From contig VXBM01001620.1 of NCBI GenBank assembly GCA_013400155.1, positions 24,264 to 88,263 on the forward strand: a stretch of DNA of 64,000 bases, written 5' to 3'. A program made the translations under genes and the position numbers. Origin of the DNA: Helopsaltes ochotensis. Lineage: Eukaryota > Chordata > Aves > Passeriformes > Locustellidae. A model generated the notes under the pieces. That model saw only the letters and a list, made by a program, of their open reading frames with translations, had not been told where the DNA came from and did no database searches. Of the stretch, positions 55,036 to 64,000 are shown in pieces. The first letter of the stretch is position 1. Each line of letters starts with the position of its first letter.

Positions 55036-55353
55036 GGGCACAAAGTGGACCCCAAATGGGCACAAAATGGACACAAAATAATCACAAAATGGACCCCAAA
55101 TGGGCACAAAATGGACCCCAAATGGGCACAAAATGGACACAAAATGGACCCCAAATGGGCACAAAATAATCACAGAATGGACCCCAAATGGGCACAAAAT
55201 GGGCACAGAATGGACCCCAAATGGGCACAGAATGGACCCCAAATGGGCACAGAATGGACCCCAAATGGGCACAAAATGGGCACAAAATAATCACAAAATG
55301 GACCCCAAATGGGCACAAAATAATCACAAAATGGACCCCAAATGGGCACAAAA
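55036..55353. repeat. Minisatellite of about 22-bp and 12-bp subunits
   Basis: Built from 'cacaaaatggaccccaaatg', 'ggcacaaaatggacacaaaa' and 'taatcacaaaatgg' pieces, around 15 units in all, with variants 'cacagaatgg'. The ordering suggests a composite higher-order repeat. It starts about 140 bp after the exon 2 donor. Confidence 0.95.
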
Positions 55354-55944
55354 AGGCTGCCCGGTCACCAGGTCTCCCACTTTTATCAGTTTTGGTCCAT
55401 TTGCATTTTGGGGTTGAATTGTCCAGTTCCATCTCCAGGCTGTGAGGTCCCATCCTTCTCGTTCCTCCCTCCAGCCCACCCTTGTTGGTGCTTTTGGGCT
55501 GAAAGTTGTCCTTGGTGTGCACAGGAGAAGGATTTGTTTTGTGTCCCTGCTGTGTGCAGAGCTGAGTGACCCTGAGTGTGAGCTCAGAGCTGCACCCTGG
55601 GCAGCACAGACAACAGGAAAGCTCAAACTTCAGGCGTCACAGGGACTGCTCCATGGAATGGGGAACTGGCCTGGCTCTGCTCTTGCTGTTTCATCGCTCA
55701 GGGAAACGTGAATGGTTCCTCTGTTGGTTCTTTCATGGCACATTGCTTATCTCTGCTAAACATCTGCCAGGGCTGATCAGAGGCTGGGTGTTACTGATTA
55801 TTGATTGAACAGACAGCATTTAGTGAACAAACTGATCGCTTATCCAATGCTTGCTTTTATAAATATAATACATTAAATGTTTCTGTTAGAGAAAGGCACT
55901 AAGAATGTCCCCCATTCTCTTTTTATGCTGACTTGACTTCAGAA

Positions 55945-56038
55945 GGTGCCTGGATGTGGCTGTCCTGTCCCTGGAAGCGTTCAAGTTCCTGTTCTTTCCA
56001 GGTCCCTTAAACCTGACCCATTCCATAATTCCATGATG
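55945..56038 (+). mobile_element. CR1 3'-end fragment (decayed)
   Basis: 'gtccctggaagcgttcaagt', 'ccaggtcccttaaacctgac', 'ccattccataattccatgat': a sense CR1 end with the middle deleted. Confidence 0.6.
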
Positions 56039-58013
56039 TATTTGTGCCTTCCCTGTGCACTTCAGTCCCTTGTGTGCAGCTCTTTCTGTTTGATTTCCCC
56101 AAGCCTGGGTTTCACCACCTCGGGAATATCCATCCATGGATTTTAAACCCTGTTTCAGCTTTGCAGCTGGGGATAAACACTTCATGCTCTGAATTTGGGC
56201 TGATTGTTAATATTCCCTTAGATACAAACCTGTAGGGATTAAAGCTCAGGGAAATTGGTGTGAACTGTAGTATTTCTGTGTGTTCCAAGTGAAACTGATG
56301 ATCTGTGTTTAACTGAAGTGTTTTCTCAGCTCTGGGCGTGCAGGACAATCGTATCTAACCCTTATCTGGAGCTGTATTTATAGAGGATAAACGTTGGGAG
56401 CTGCTTCCTTTCCCTGCAGATCTCCAGCAGCTGCCTCCCTGCTGCTGTAATGAATCCCCCTGGATTTTCAGACCGTTGGAAGAAAAGGCAGGTGACAGGG
56501 GCTGGTGGCCAGGGCTGGAACAGAGCCTGTCACCTGCAGCTCCAGAGGGGAGCTGCCACATTCCTGCCCCTGCTCATCCATTCCCTGGCAAATATAGAAA
56601 CTGCATCTAACCAGGGCATGAGCTGCCCTCTGCTGATCCTTAGCCTGGGATCAGTGGTGCCTAAAGGCAGAGCTGAGCTTTTTCCTTTAGACAAAGAACC
56701 TGTCAGAGCTCACCTTTAAAGCTCAGGGGTTGTGTGTTCCTGCAGTGAGGGACAAATGTGAGCCCCAAACCCAAATCTGTGGCTGCAGCCAAAGTGAGAG
56801 GTGCAGGAGCTCTGTGTCAGCCTGAGGAGCACTGAAGAATTCCACAGCTGCCAAACCCTTCCCGGGATCTTTTGATGTTCCTCCCGTTGCACTGAGGAGC
56901 TGTCAGATGTCACACCAGACTCAGCACTGATGGCTTTGCCTTGCCATCTCAAACTGCTGCTCCACCAAGGATTTCAACCCTTAAAATCACATTTTTATGT
57001 AGGAAAAGGTGGAGCTTTGCTACCATGTCAAACACACTTCCTTCAGATTACTTACACTGATCAGTAATGTTGTAATTCTGTGTTTAATTAAATTGCAGCA
57101 AGCCTAAGACTGCTTTGAAAGGAACCAAATTAGTTGGGACAACTCAATAAGTGCCACTGTAGGATTCAAATTTAAAACTTTTCCTTTCTGCAGCAGGTTT
57201 GCAGTTCAGTTTTTAGGGAAGGAGGAATGAGCTAAAACATATTAAGAGATACTGTTAATTGGGGTTTTTGAGATATCTGACTATCAAACATTTAACAGCT
57301 TTTAGTGGCTTTTTAGTGTTCTAAAACAGAGTTTATAAGCTTTGTATGCCTTATAATTCTTACTGGGGAGGACTTGATATCAAGAGAAAAAAATATTATT
57401 TACAGCTCTGCCTAATCTGTCCTGATAGGAACCTGAAGTGTTCCTAAAGCTATTCCAGAATTGCAGAATTCCTTCTTATTCCATTCAAGTTCCTGCAAGG
57501 GGTTTGATCCTGTGCCACCCCTGTGTCTGTGGCTGTGTCTGCAGCCTTATCTGACTCTGCAGTCTGGGGTTCCAGGAAACACCCCTGTGCTTCCCAGGAT
57601 CTCACTGCCCTGCCGTGCAGGAATGCTCAACATCTCGGGGATAATTAGTTGATTTGTTGATTTTAATCAGCTTTCAGGGCTGCCTGACAGGAATGGAGCA
57701 TTGCAGGGTGGGGCCTGGAGTGTGAAATCAGCACCAAGGTTCTTGTGGGGTTCCAGTGTTTGCCAACCTCTAAGTGCTTTTCACACACACTTAGCAATAT
57801 TTATTAGATGTGGTGGCAGTTAGAACTTTCTCACATCAGCAGTATAAATATATTATTTCCACATACCCAGGGATTGATTAATTAATTAAGTACCAAGGCC
57901 CTCCTGAGTGATGTTGATTAGATGGGAAATGTTTCATGTAATCTGCTTCATATAAAAGTCATTTCTGCTGTTCCTGATAATAATTCCAGATGTTGCTCCT
58001 TCTTTTTTTCCAG

Positions 58014-58058
58014 GCCACCAGCTTCTCCCTCATGCCCTTTGCAGGTTTTGGGAGAGGG
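58014..58058 (+). CDS. MLF1: MLF1 exon 3 (15-codon, phase 0-0)
   Basis: 45 nt between the acceptor 'ctttttttccag' and the donor GTTAGT, reading ATSFSLMPFAGFGRG. The exon starts and ends between codons, so it can be skipped without changing the frame. The donor has T at +3, which makes it weak. Both facts fit a cassette exon. A 15-residue difference is known between human MLF1 isoforms, so this may be the same cassette, but that identity is inferred. The hydrophobic LMPFAGFG motif is similar to segments of MLF2 and of MLF proteins in other animals. Confidence 0.8.
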
Positions 58059-58930
58059 GTTAGTATCCCTGGAGTAGCTCCTGTGTAAGCTGTGTGTAAC
58101 CAAAGCATGGCAGAGGCTGAGCTCTGTGCTTGCATCCTGCTTTTGGTGCTGTTTGCAGCTTGGCAATTAGAAAATCCAGGGAAAAAAAATATCTTTCCTG
58201 GGCTTTAACCTCTGGATATGGATGGGATAATAATCCCTGGGCAAACTGCAAACTTTGAGTGCTGCTGGAGAATGTTTTTGTGGGGCTGACACAAAACCAC
58301 TGCTCCCAATAAGGCAGAGCAGCTCCTGGAGATGGGATTGCCCTGGAAATGGGCTTGGAGTGATTTCCAGCTGTGGTTTGGGGGGTCTGGAATATCCTGT
58401 AAAATATCCACCATCTGTCAACAGTTCTTGCCCAGAGGATTCCAATTCCTTGTACTCAAAAAATAAGTCAAAGATTTTCTGTCCTTGAATTTTACTTCAT
58501 TTTGGGCTTCAGTGCAGCTTGAAGTTTGCAAGGCTGAAGTACATAACTGTGGAGATGAATTTATTTACATTTCAGCCCTGAAGGGTCATACAGGACTTTC
58601 AGAGCAGAAGCTGGTGAGGTCAGATGGTTTATGACCACATTTGTGAAATAATTGGATATTTGAATATCCAATGAACATTTTTGGTAAATAAATTCATTTT
58701 GTGGCCAGTTTGACATCTGAGTGACAAATCTTCCACTTTCGTCTTCCCAACATCTCCACCTTAATCCAGCTCCCTCAGTTTCCTTTTGAAAAGGTGCATT
58801 TTGGCTTGTCTGTGTGTGAAGTGCAGTCTGAAAAGCTTTTTGAGTTCAAAATGCATGTGGAAAGCAGCTTCAGCACTGGGAGACTTGAGACTGTTTTAAC
58901 TGCAGTCTTTTTTTCCCCCCTTTTTTTTAG

Positions 58931-59020
58931 CAGGATGCAGATTTTGTAGATCCATTTTCTGCAATGGACAGGATGATGTCAAACATGAGGAACAGCATGC
59001 TGGAAATGCACCGGAAATTT
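58931..59020 (+). CDS. MLF1: MLF1 exon 4, tandem (NAGNAG) acceptor
   Basis: 90 nt, phase 0-0, reading QDADFVDPFSAMDRMMSNMR then NSMLEMHRKF, donor GTGAGT. It matches the MDQMVSNMRNYM region of human MLF1, a Met-rich amphipathic helix. The acceptor is 'ttttttttagcag|gat', which offers two AG sites three bases apart. Use of the second AG would start the exon at 58934 and delete only the first Gln. I chose the first AG because it directly follows the long T tract. Confidence 0.9.
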
Positions 59021-59326
59021 GTGAGTTCTTCTTAAAATGACTCTCAGATCTATCATACTGGAGAGTGCCAGTTGTTTCAAATAATTTCTCCAAAAATAAT
59101 GCCAAGAAAAATGGGCTGATCTCAACGAGGTAGTAAGAGTTGAGGGGTTTTACCCAGATTATATTGGTTTTATAATTTTTCTTTATTCTTTGAAGATAAA
59201 ACTGAACTTTTATGTGGTGCCAGGAGGGTTAATTTTGGGAAGGGATATTTTCCATAACCAAATACTAAGGAATAACCCTTAGCCACAAGTTTTAACTTGC
59301 ATTAACGAGCCTGCCTTGCTTTGTAG

Positions 59327-59455
59327 GATGACCTGTCCATGCAACCCAACGGGCACAGCTTCAGCTCCTCCTCCATGATGACCTATTCCAAAACGGGGGA
59401 TGAGCCTCCCAAAGTTTTCCAAGCTTCCAGCCAGACCCGCACAGCTCCGGGAGGG
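59327..59455 (+). CDS. MLF1: MLF1 exon 5
   Basis: 129 nt, phase 0-0, acceptor 'tgctttgtag', donor GTGAGT. It reads DDLSMQPNGHSFSSSSMMTY and SKTGDEPPKVFQASSQTRTA then PGG, which aligns with the conserved MLF core (human PNGHSFCSSSVMTYSKIGDE and PPKVFQASTQTRRAPGG). This is the most conserved block of the MLF family, shared also with MLF2 and the Drosophila protein, and is the core of the MLF domain. Confidence 0.96.
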
Positions 59456-59539
59456 GTGAGTGGGGCTGGGCTCCAGCACTCAGGAGCTCTCCAAACCAGG
59501 CTCTCCAGCTTCTCTTAGTGCAGTTTCTCCTGGAATTGA

Positions 59540-59780
59540 CACAATCCTGGGACCTCTGAGGTTGGATTTGAGTCCAGTGTGTGTCCCCTTGTCACTGAGT
59601 GCCACATCCAGGCATTCCCTGACACCTCCAGGGATGGGCACTCCAGACCTCCCTGGGAGCCCCTTCCAATGTTTCTCCATCCTTTCCATGGAGAAATTCC
59701 TGCTGCTGTCCACCCTGAGCTTCCCCTGAGGCCATTCCCTCTCCTCCTGTCCCTGTTCTCTGGGAGCAGAGCCCGACCAC
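59540..59780 (-). mobile_element. CR1 LINE 3' end (about 240 bp)
   Basis: 'cctgggacctctgaggttgg', 'tgccacatccaggcattccc', 'tgacacctccagggatgggc', 'gagaaattcctgctgctgtc', 'tgaggccattccctctcctc': the older CR1 type in antisense, the counterpart of 18722-19017. Confidence 0.85.
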
Positions 59781-60644
59781 TCCTGACTGCACAAAGAAAA
59801 TTTAGGAGTTGAGGAAAACACGGGGCTCTCAACCCCTGCTCTGTATTAAAGGTCTGATTCCCTCCCTGTAATTCTGTGCTTTAAGTACACCCCAAAATCA
59901 ATTACAGACCCATCCCAGGCTGGGAAAACAGAGCACAGAGCAGCAATTTCCCAATGCCCTTCTCTTTGCTGTAACAACCCCTTTTCCTGTGCACTTCAGC
60001 TCGAGGAGAGGCATTGATTGCTGCACCCTTTGCCCAGGCACTTACATAACCCCGGGCTGGAGCTCCCTCGCAGCTGTTGTGGCTAATCCTGCCGAGGAGT
60101 GGGAATGTGAACCTGGCACGGGCTGTGAAAGCCAAGACGGGCTCCCTAAAGGCCGTGGGCAGGATTGGCTGGGAATGTGGCCCAGCTCCAGCACAGCCCC
60201 TTATCACAGGGCTGCTAAGAATACCCCAGCACACTGATAAGGGCCTGCCTGCCTCCCGAGCCAGTCAACACCAACAGCCTAAGAATTGGTTGTTCCTCAC
60301 GCTGGGAATTTTGCCATCGGGTTGCCAAGGAGAGTGTTGTAAACTTGGCTCTGTAGCATTTTTAAACTGAGAGGGTTTTTTTCCCCAGTAATTAATACCC
60401 AGTTAAAAAACTTGAGGTGTTGTTTCATCTTCCTCTCTGGTGGCCGAAAGCAAATAGGCTTGGTTTGTGTTTTGTTGGTGTGTTTGGAGCCAGGACAGGA
60501 AATGAGAGAATTGGAAAAGCCTGGAAAACCTGACTTTTTTTAAAGGAAAGATATAAAAGTGTTGGGGGAGGAAATTACCCTTTGCATGGGCCTGGGGTGC
60601 CAGGACAAGGGGGAATGGCTTCCCACTGCAGAGGGCAGGTTGGG

Positions 60645-60792
60645 TGGGATGGAAGGAAATGATTCCCAGAAAAGCTGTGGCTGCCTCTGGATTCCTGGAA
60701 GTGCCCAAGGCTGGACAGGACTTGGGAGCAGCCTGGGACAGTGGGAGCTTTTAAGTCCTTCCAACCCAAACCATCCTGGGATTCTGTGAACT
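60645..60792 (+). mobile_element. CR1 LINE 3'-end fragment close to MLF1 exon 6
   Basis: 'cagaaaagctgtggctgcct', 'tgcccaaggctggacaggac', 'gcagcctgggacagtgggag', 'aagtccttccaacccaaacc', 'atcctgggattctgtgaac': sense CR1 end, finishing 58 bp before the exon 6 acceptor. Confidence 0.88.
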
Positions 60793-60850
60793 CTTTAACC
60801 TCATTTTTAGTTGGAAGGACACTCAGTTCCCTTTTTTTTTTTTTTAACAG

Positions 60851-61010
60851 GTTAGGGAGACAAGAAAAGCACTGAAGGATTCGGAAAGTGGCCTGGAGAA
60901 AATTGCCATTGGTCATCACATTCAGGATCGGGCTCACGTCATCAAAAAATCCAAGAACGCCAGGACTGGGGATGAGGAGATGAACCAAGAATTCATCAAC
61001 ATGGATGAAT
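60851..61010 (+). CDS. MLF1: MLF1 exon 6
   Basis: 160 nt after the acceptor 'tttttttttaacag', donor GTAGGT, ending in phase 1. It reads VRETRKALKDSESGLEKIAI then GHHIQDRAHVIKKSKNARTG and DEEMNQEFINMDE. The sequence ETRK.L.DSESGLEK.AIGHHI.DRAHVIKKSKN is almost the same as in human MLF1. The basic KKSKNARTG stretch corresponds to the C-terminal nuclear localisation region of the family. This exon and exon 5 leave no doubt about the gene. Confidence 0.97.
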
Positions 61011-61275
61011 GTAGGTCTTTTTAGGCAGTTAATGGGCTTGACACTGTTTCACACTTTGATTTGGAAGTTCCAGCTTGAGATATACCATAAAAGGCACTTT
61101 TAGACTGAAAGTCTCCAAATCCAAATTCTCTTTTACAGATCCCCAAAACAGTTTGCAGGCCGTGTGGAGAATATTGGACTACAAAGTTTAAAATCACTGC
61201 TCAACCCCCTGAATATTCATTGGGTGTTTTTTCCTCTCTTTACTAACATTTGAAATACCTGTATGTGTTCTTCAG

Positions 61276-61408
61276 CTGAGGCTGACACCTTTAACGAGGA
61301 GTGGCAGAGGGAGATCATGAGGTTCAGGCCTTGCCGAAGCCGAGAAGCCGTGGAAGCTCCAAGATCCAGAAGTGCCCATTACAGTCCCAGGGAAGATGGA
61401 TCAAGAAG
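61276..61408 (+). CDS. MLF1: MLF1 exon 7
   Basis: 133 nt, acceptor 'tgttcttcag', donor GTAAAA (weak at +5). It completes a split Ser codon and reads SEADTFNEEWQREIMRFRPC and then an Arg/Ser/Pro-rich tail (RSREAVEAPRSRSAHYSPRE). The motif F.EEWQ.E.....P matches human FDEEWQSEVLKYKP. After it the protein diverges, as the C-terminal tail of MLF1 does between species. Confidence 0.95.
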
Positions 61409-61556
61409 GTAAAAATAGCTCCCTGCTGTCCTGCAGGATAAGGAACTGGCAGCAGCAGAAGGAAAATGCAGTTCTGGAGCAGTGCTCCAAGGGGAACTGC
61501 AGGTTTTATTCCTCCTGTCTTCGTGGAGATTGTGATCGTTGTTGTTCTTTTTCCAG

Positions 61557-61659
61557 AGAGAAGCCACTTGGAGCCCCAGGATCCAGAATGCCCAAGGATT
61601 CCCTGGAGACCCTCAGTGTGAAAGGAACACAGGTCCCCCTGAAGAGCTCCAGGAAATAA
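61557..61659 (+). CDS. MLF1: MLF1 exon 8, last coding exon with stop
   Basis: 103 coding nt after the acceptor 'gttctttttccag'. The first base completes AGA, then the frame reads EKPLGAPGSRMPKDSLETLS and VKGTQVPLKSSRK with TAA at 61657-61659. The RREKP junction agrees with the human tail (KRREKPQ), as does the basic C-terminal end (KSSRK versus KSNKK). The summed coding length is exactly 900 nt (299 residues plus stop), which supports every exon boundary. Confidence 0.94.
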
Positions 61660-63345
61660 CCGTCCCCATTCCCTCGGGATGGAGATTCCCTGGAGCAGAT
61701 GATGGTGCTCAGTGCTCGTGTCCATAAAAATACACCTGGATTTGTGACCAATTCTGTTCTGTGTTGTGCCTTTGCTCCTGCTGCTTCTGAATGTCCTTCC
61801 AACCTCAGCTCCTCAGTGAATCCAAACCCAACTTTCTGCCTAAAAGCACTTTATGGAACATCTCTAATCCTGGAAAAACCAGCTTGGATTTGCAGAGTTG
61901 TTCTGCTCCAGCTGCACCGATCTCGGGCTTTACTGAGCCTGGTGCTGCAGCTCCTCCTTCCCACTCCAATTTGCACAGAAAGCAAATTTCCTTTATTTTG
62001 GGTTGCTGAAATCGTTACTGATTTTCTAGGTTAATGAATAGAACTTGAATACACTATAAAACACTACTCTTCATTCTCTAAAATCATAAATTGTTACAGA
62101 ACCCCCACACTCACCTGGGTGGAGGATGAAGTGAGAGGAAATACTGAAATATGACAATACTTTAAATTTATCCGTTTTTATGTTAATAAGCTGTGCTTGC
62201 ACCTCATTTCCTGTGCCTGAACTGTCAACTTTGTATTCCTGACTTTGTTTTTTTTCTCTGTGGAGTTGGCCCATCATTTTCCATTTTGAGGGTTGTCTGT
62301 AGTATTTAATTGCTTTAATTATCCTGTAGTAGTAACAATGTCCTGAGATCAACTGCAACTAGGAGTTACTCATGGGAAAAATACCTGGGAGAAATGAGTT
62401 TAACTGGAATGATTTCACCCTTTCTTGTGTTCTAAGGAGCCCTGGATACAGGAACCCCTCTCCTTTTTGTGTTCTTTGTGTTTTTCTGAAGTTAGAATGA
62501 CTTTAAATCTACATTTGGTAGTTTAGAAGAGCCAGCAGTGTCTGAGAGCAGGAAAATCCTGGGATTCCAGGTGTTCAGTCCCTGTACTACCACACAGAAT
62601 TATCCCTGTGGTGTAGCAGAAAGAATTTCTGTAAATTAAATAACATTAAATAGTACAAATTAACGGCATTATAACATTACGTAAATTCAAGGCTCCATTA
62701 TAGTGTAGCCTTTAAAATTACTGTTTGTATGATAAAATAGGGTTTAAAGTTTGGAGTAATATTTGTTAGGCCAAAAAGCCTCTAAATCTTATTTAATCTT
62801 CTGCAGTTTCCCCAGATTATTTAATTTTAATTAACTAATGTTTATTAACGTGCAAACCCAGTCAGCTTTTGTTGAGCTCTGAACAGGGAAGGACAATTAT
62901 TTGCTTGTGGTCTCTTCCTGAATTAGAGAAGTATCGGTGGCAATAAGTTGATGTGATCAATATTAATGGCAATAATTGAACCATTTAACGAGCAGTGGGG
63001 TCAGGGGGGCTTGGACACCCCTTGGAGCTCAACCCAGGGGCTCATTTTCCATGCACTGGAGACAATGTGGATTCTGCAATTAATTTACTTGATCATCTCA
63101 GTAATTAACAGCAGCAATGTTTTCTGTGTTGGAATCTTGTAGAGCTGCTGCTGTTAAATGGAAAATGCACCTGCTAACTTGGATTTTTGTATGAACTAAA
63201 ACAAGCACGTCCTGGGTTGTGAAACGACAACGGGAAGAGGTGAATGTTCCCTCCAGATCCCTTTGCTGCACCAAGACTGTTCTCCAATGCTCTGTAAAAG
63301 CATCTGAAACTGCAACTCTTTAATAAAGTTATTTATTATTTATGG
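61660..63345 (+). other. MLF1: MLF1 3' UTR (about 1.7 kb)
   Basis: AT-rich noncoding sequence from the stop to the poly(A) signal at 63322. A weaker ATAAAA lies at 61723-61728, about 65 nt after the stop, followed by a TTCTGTTCTGTGTTGTG stretch, so a short 3' UTR form is possible. There is no CR1 and no gene inside. Confidence 0.65.
63322..63327 (+). terminator. MLF1: Poly(A) signal AATAAA of MLF1
   Basis: AATAAA in 'ctctttaataaagttattta', followed within 20-30 nt by 'gggctttgttggtttattct', a GT/T-rich downstream element. It is the best signal between the MLF1 stop and the next CpG island. Confidence 0.7.
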
Positions 63346-63431
63346 GCTTTGTTGGTTTATTCTCCCCCGCAGAGGGACTGGTGCATTCTTCAGTTTGGGC
63401 TGCTGCGAAACAATTCCGTGAAGGGAACCTG

Positions 63432-63485
63432 GGCTATGGGAGGTGTCCCTGCCCAGGCAGGGGTGGGATGGGATGAGATTCACAG
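63432..63485 (+). mobile_element. CR1 3'-end scrap
   Basis: 'ctatgggaggtgtccctgcc' and 'caggcaggggtgggatggga' match the internal block of CR1 3' ends. The terminal octamers are missing. Confidence 0.55.
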
Positions 63486-63769
63486 AAATCCCTCCCTTCC
63501 CAGAGGTAAACACGCATTTTCCACAAAAAATAAAGTTTAATGCAAACAACAGAGCATGGAGAGGGGCTCTTCCTCTGTTTCAGAGCCGCTCCAGGAGCCT
63601 TTGCAGGCATGAAAGGCAGTTCTCGGGGAATAATTTTGTATCAAGACTAAACACTGACCAGCGTGTTCCAAAGGGGTCCCACCCTCCTGCCCCTCCCAGC
63701 CCTGTGTTCCCCTTTCCCGACACTTCAGCCCCCCCGATCTAATTCTCCTTAATTCCCAAACTCCTGGGG

Positions 63770-64000
63770 CTGTGACCCCGCCGCCGCTCCCGGGCTGCGT
63801 CCCGCTCGCCTTCGGGTGAAATCCGCCCTTGCAGGCCGGGAACCCGCACGGCCGGGGCAGCTCCCGGCCAGGGACCGGCCCGGGGCCGCTCCGGGACGGG
63901 CTCGGGGATCCCCTGAGGGACCCGTGAGGGGCCGGGCGGGTTCGCTGCGAGCCTCCCTTCTCCATTCCGCCCTTGGAGCTCCCGCCCGGCGCCGCCGCTC
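63770..64000. promoter_or_regulatory. CpG island at the window edge, probable GFM1 promoter
   Basis: GC- and CpG-rich from about 63770 to the end ('gaccccgccgccgctcccgg', 'cccgcccggcgccgccgctc'). In vertebrates GFM1 (mitochondrial elongation factor G1) follows MLF1 in the same direction, so this is probably its promoter or 5' exon. No start codon or GFM1 peptide is visible before the window ends. The assignment is by synteny only. Confidence 0.55.

Larger units (their letters stand above)
54895..58013 (+). other. MLF1: MLF1 intron 2, 3.1 kb
   Basis: GT-AG intron with a minisatellite near its 5' end (55036-55353) and a CR1 fragment (55945-56038). The rest is unique and shows no gene. Confidence 0.85.
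59456..60850 (+). other. MLF1: MLF1 intron 5, 1.4 kb
   Basis: GT-AG intron containing two CR1 ends (59540-59780 antisense, 60645-60792 sense) and 800 bp of unique sequence between them. No gene is recognised. Confidence 0.85.

Noticed and set aside
60315..60330. Second X-box-like site 'gggttgccaaggag' in MLF1 intron 5
   Set aside because: Only the left half-site fits the consensus; the right half does not.

Overview
This is vertebrate, and by its repeats avian (probably songbird), nuclear DNA. No prokaryotic genes, operons, phage or CRISPR arrays are present. Three things support this. (1) Five short exons with GT-AG boundaries encode the conserved C-terminus of RSRC1. (2) Eight exons encode a complete MLF1 of 299 residues. 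(3) About 27 fragments resemble the 3' end of avian CR1 LINEs, some ending in the ATTCTGTG-type tail. In vertebrates the order is SHOX2 - RSRC1 - MLF1 - GFM1, with the last three in the same direction, and this window fits that order on the + strand.

Layout. 1-40114 is the 3' part of RSRC1: coding exons at 2398-2449, 25931-25999, 38089-38195, 39072-39218 and 40022-40114, with very large introns of 23.5 kb and 12.1 kb. The start of the gene (the RS-rich part) and SHOX2 lie to the left, outside the window. The 23.5 kb intron holds CR1 remnants, several unique AT-rich blocks that look like conserved noncoding DNA, an orphan CpG-rich block near 15 kb, a 337-bp polypurine tract and two long poly-T runs. 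40115-49180 is intergenic and carries minisatellites and a CR1 fragment with an expanded GAGAAG microsatellite inside it. 49180-50110 is the CpG-island promoter and first exon of MLF1, with a perfect RFX X-box consensus 150 bp before the ATG. MLF1 runs to its stop at 61659 and to a good poly(A) signal at 63322. From about 63770 a new CpG island begins, probably the promoter of the next gene (GFM1 by synteny; no GFM1 coding sequence is visible).

How the genes relate. RSRC1 is a nuclear RS-rich splicing factor. MLF1 is a 14-3-3-binding nucleocytoplasmic adaptor. They are neighbours by ancestral synteny, not members of one pathway. The RSRC1 introns may also house enhancers for SHOX2, but that is inference.

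The most unusual feature of the window is its density of tandem repeats: at least fourteen arrays with different units (11 to about 60 bp). Several touch functional sequence: an RSRC1 splice donor, the region just after the RSRC1 stop, and the MLF1 promoter and introns. The best candidate for something not covered by standard annotation is a 171-bp imperfect hairpin element at 33379-33549. I found no convincing new gene system. Most long open frames here are read-through of minisatellites.
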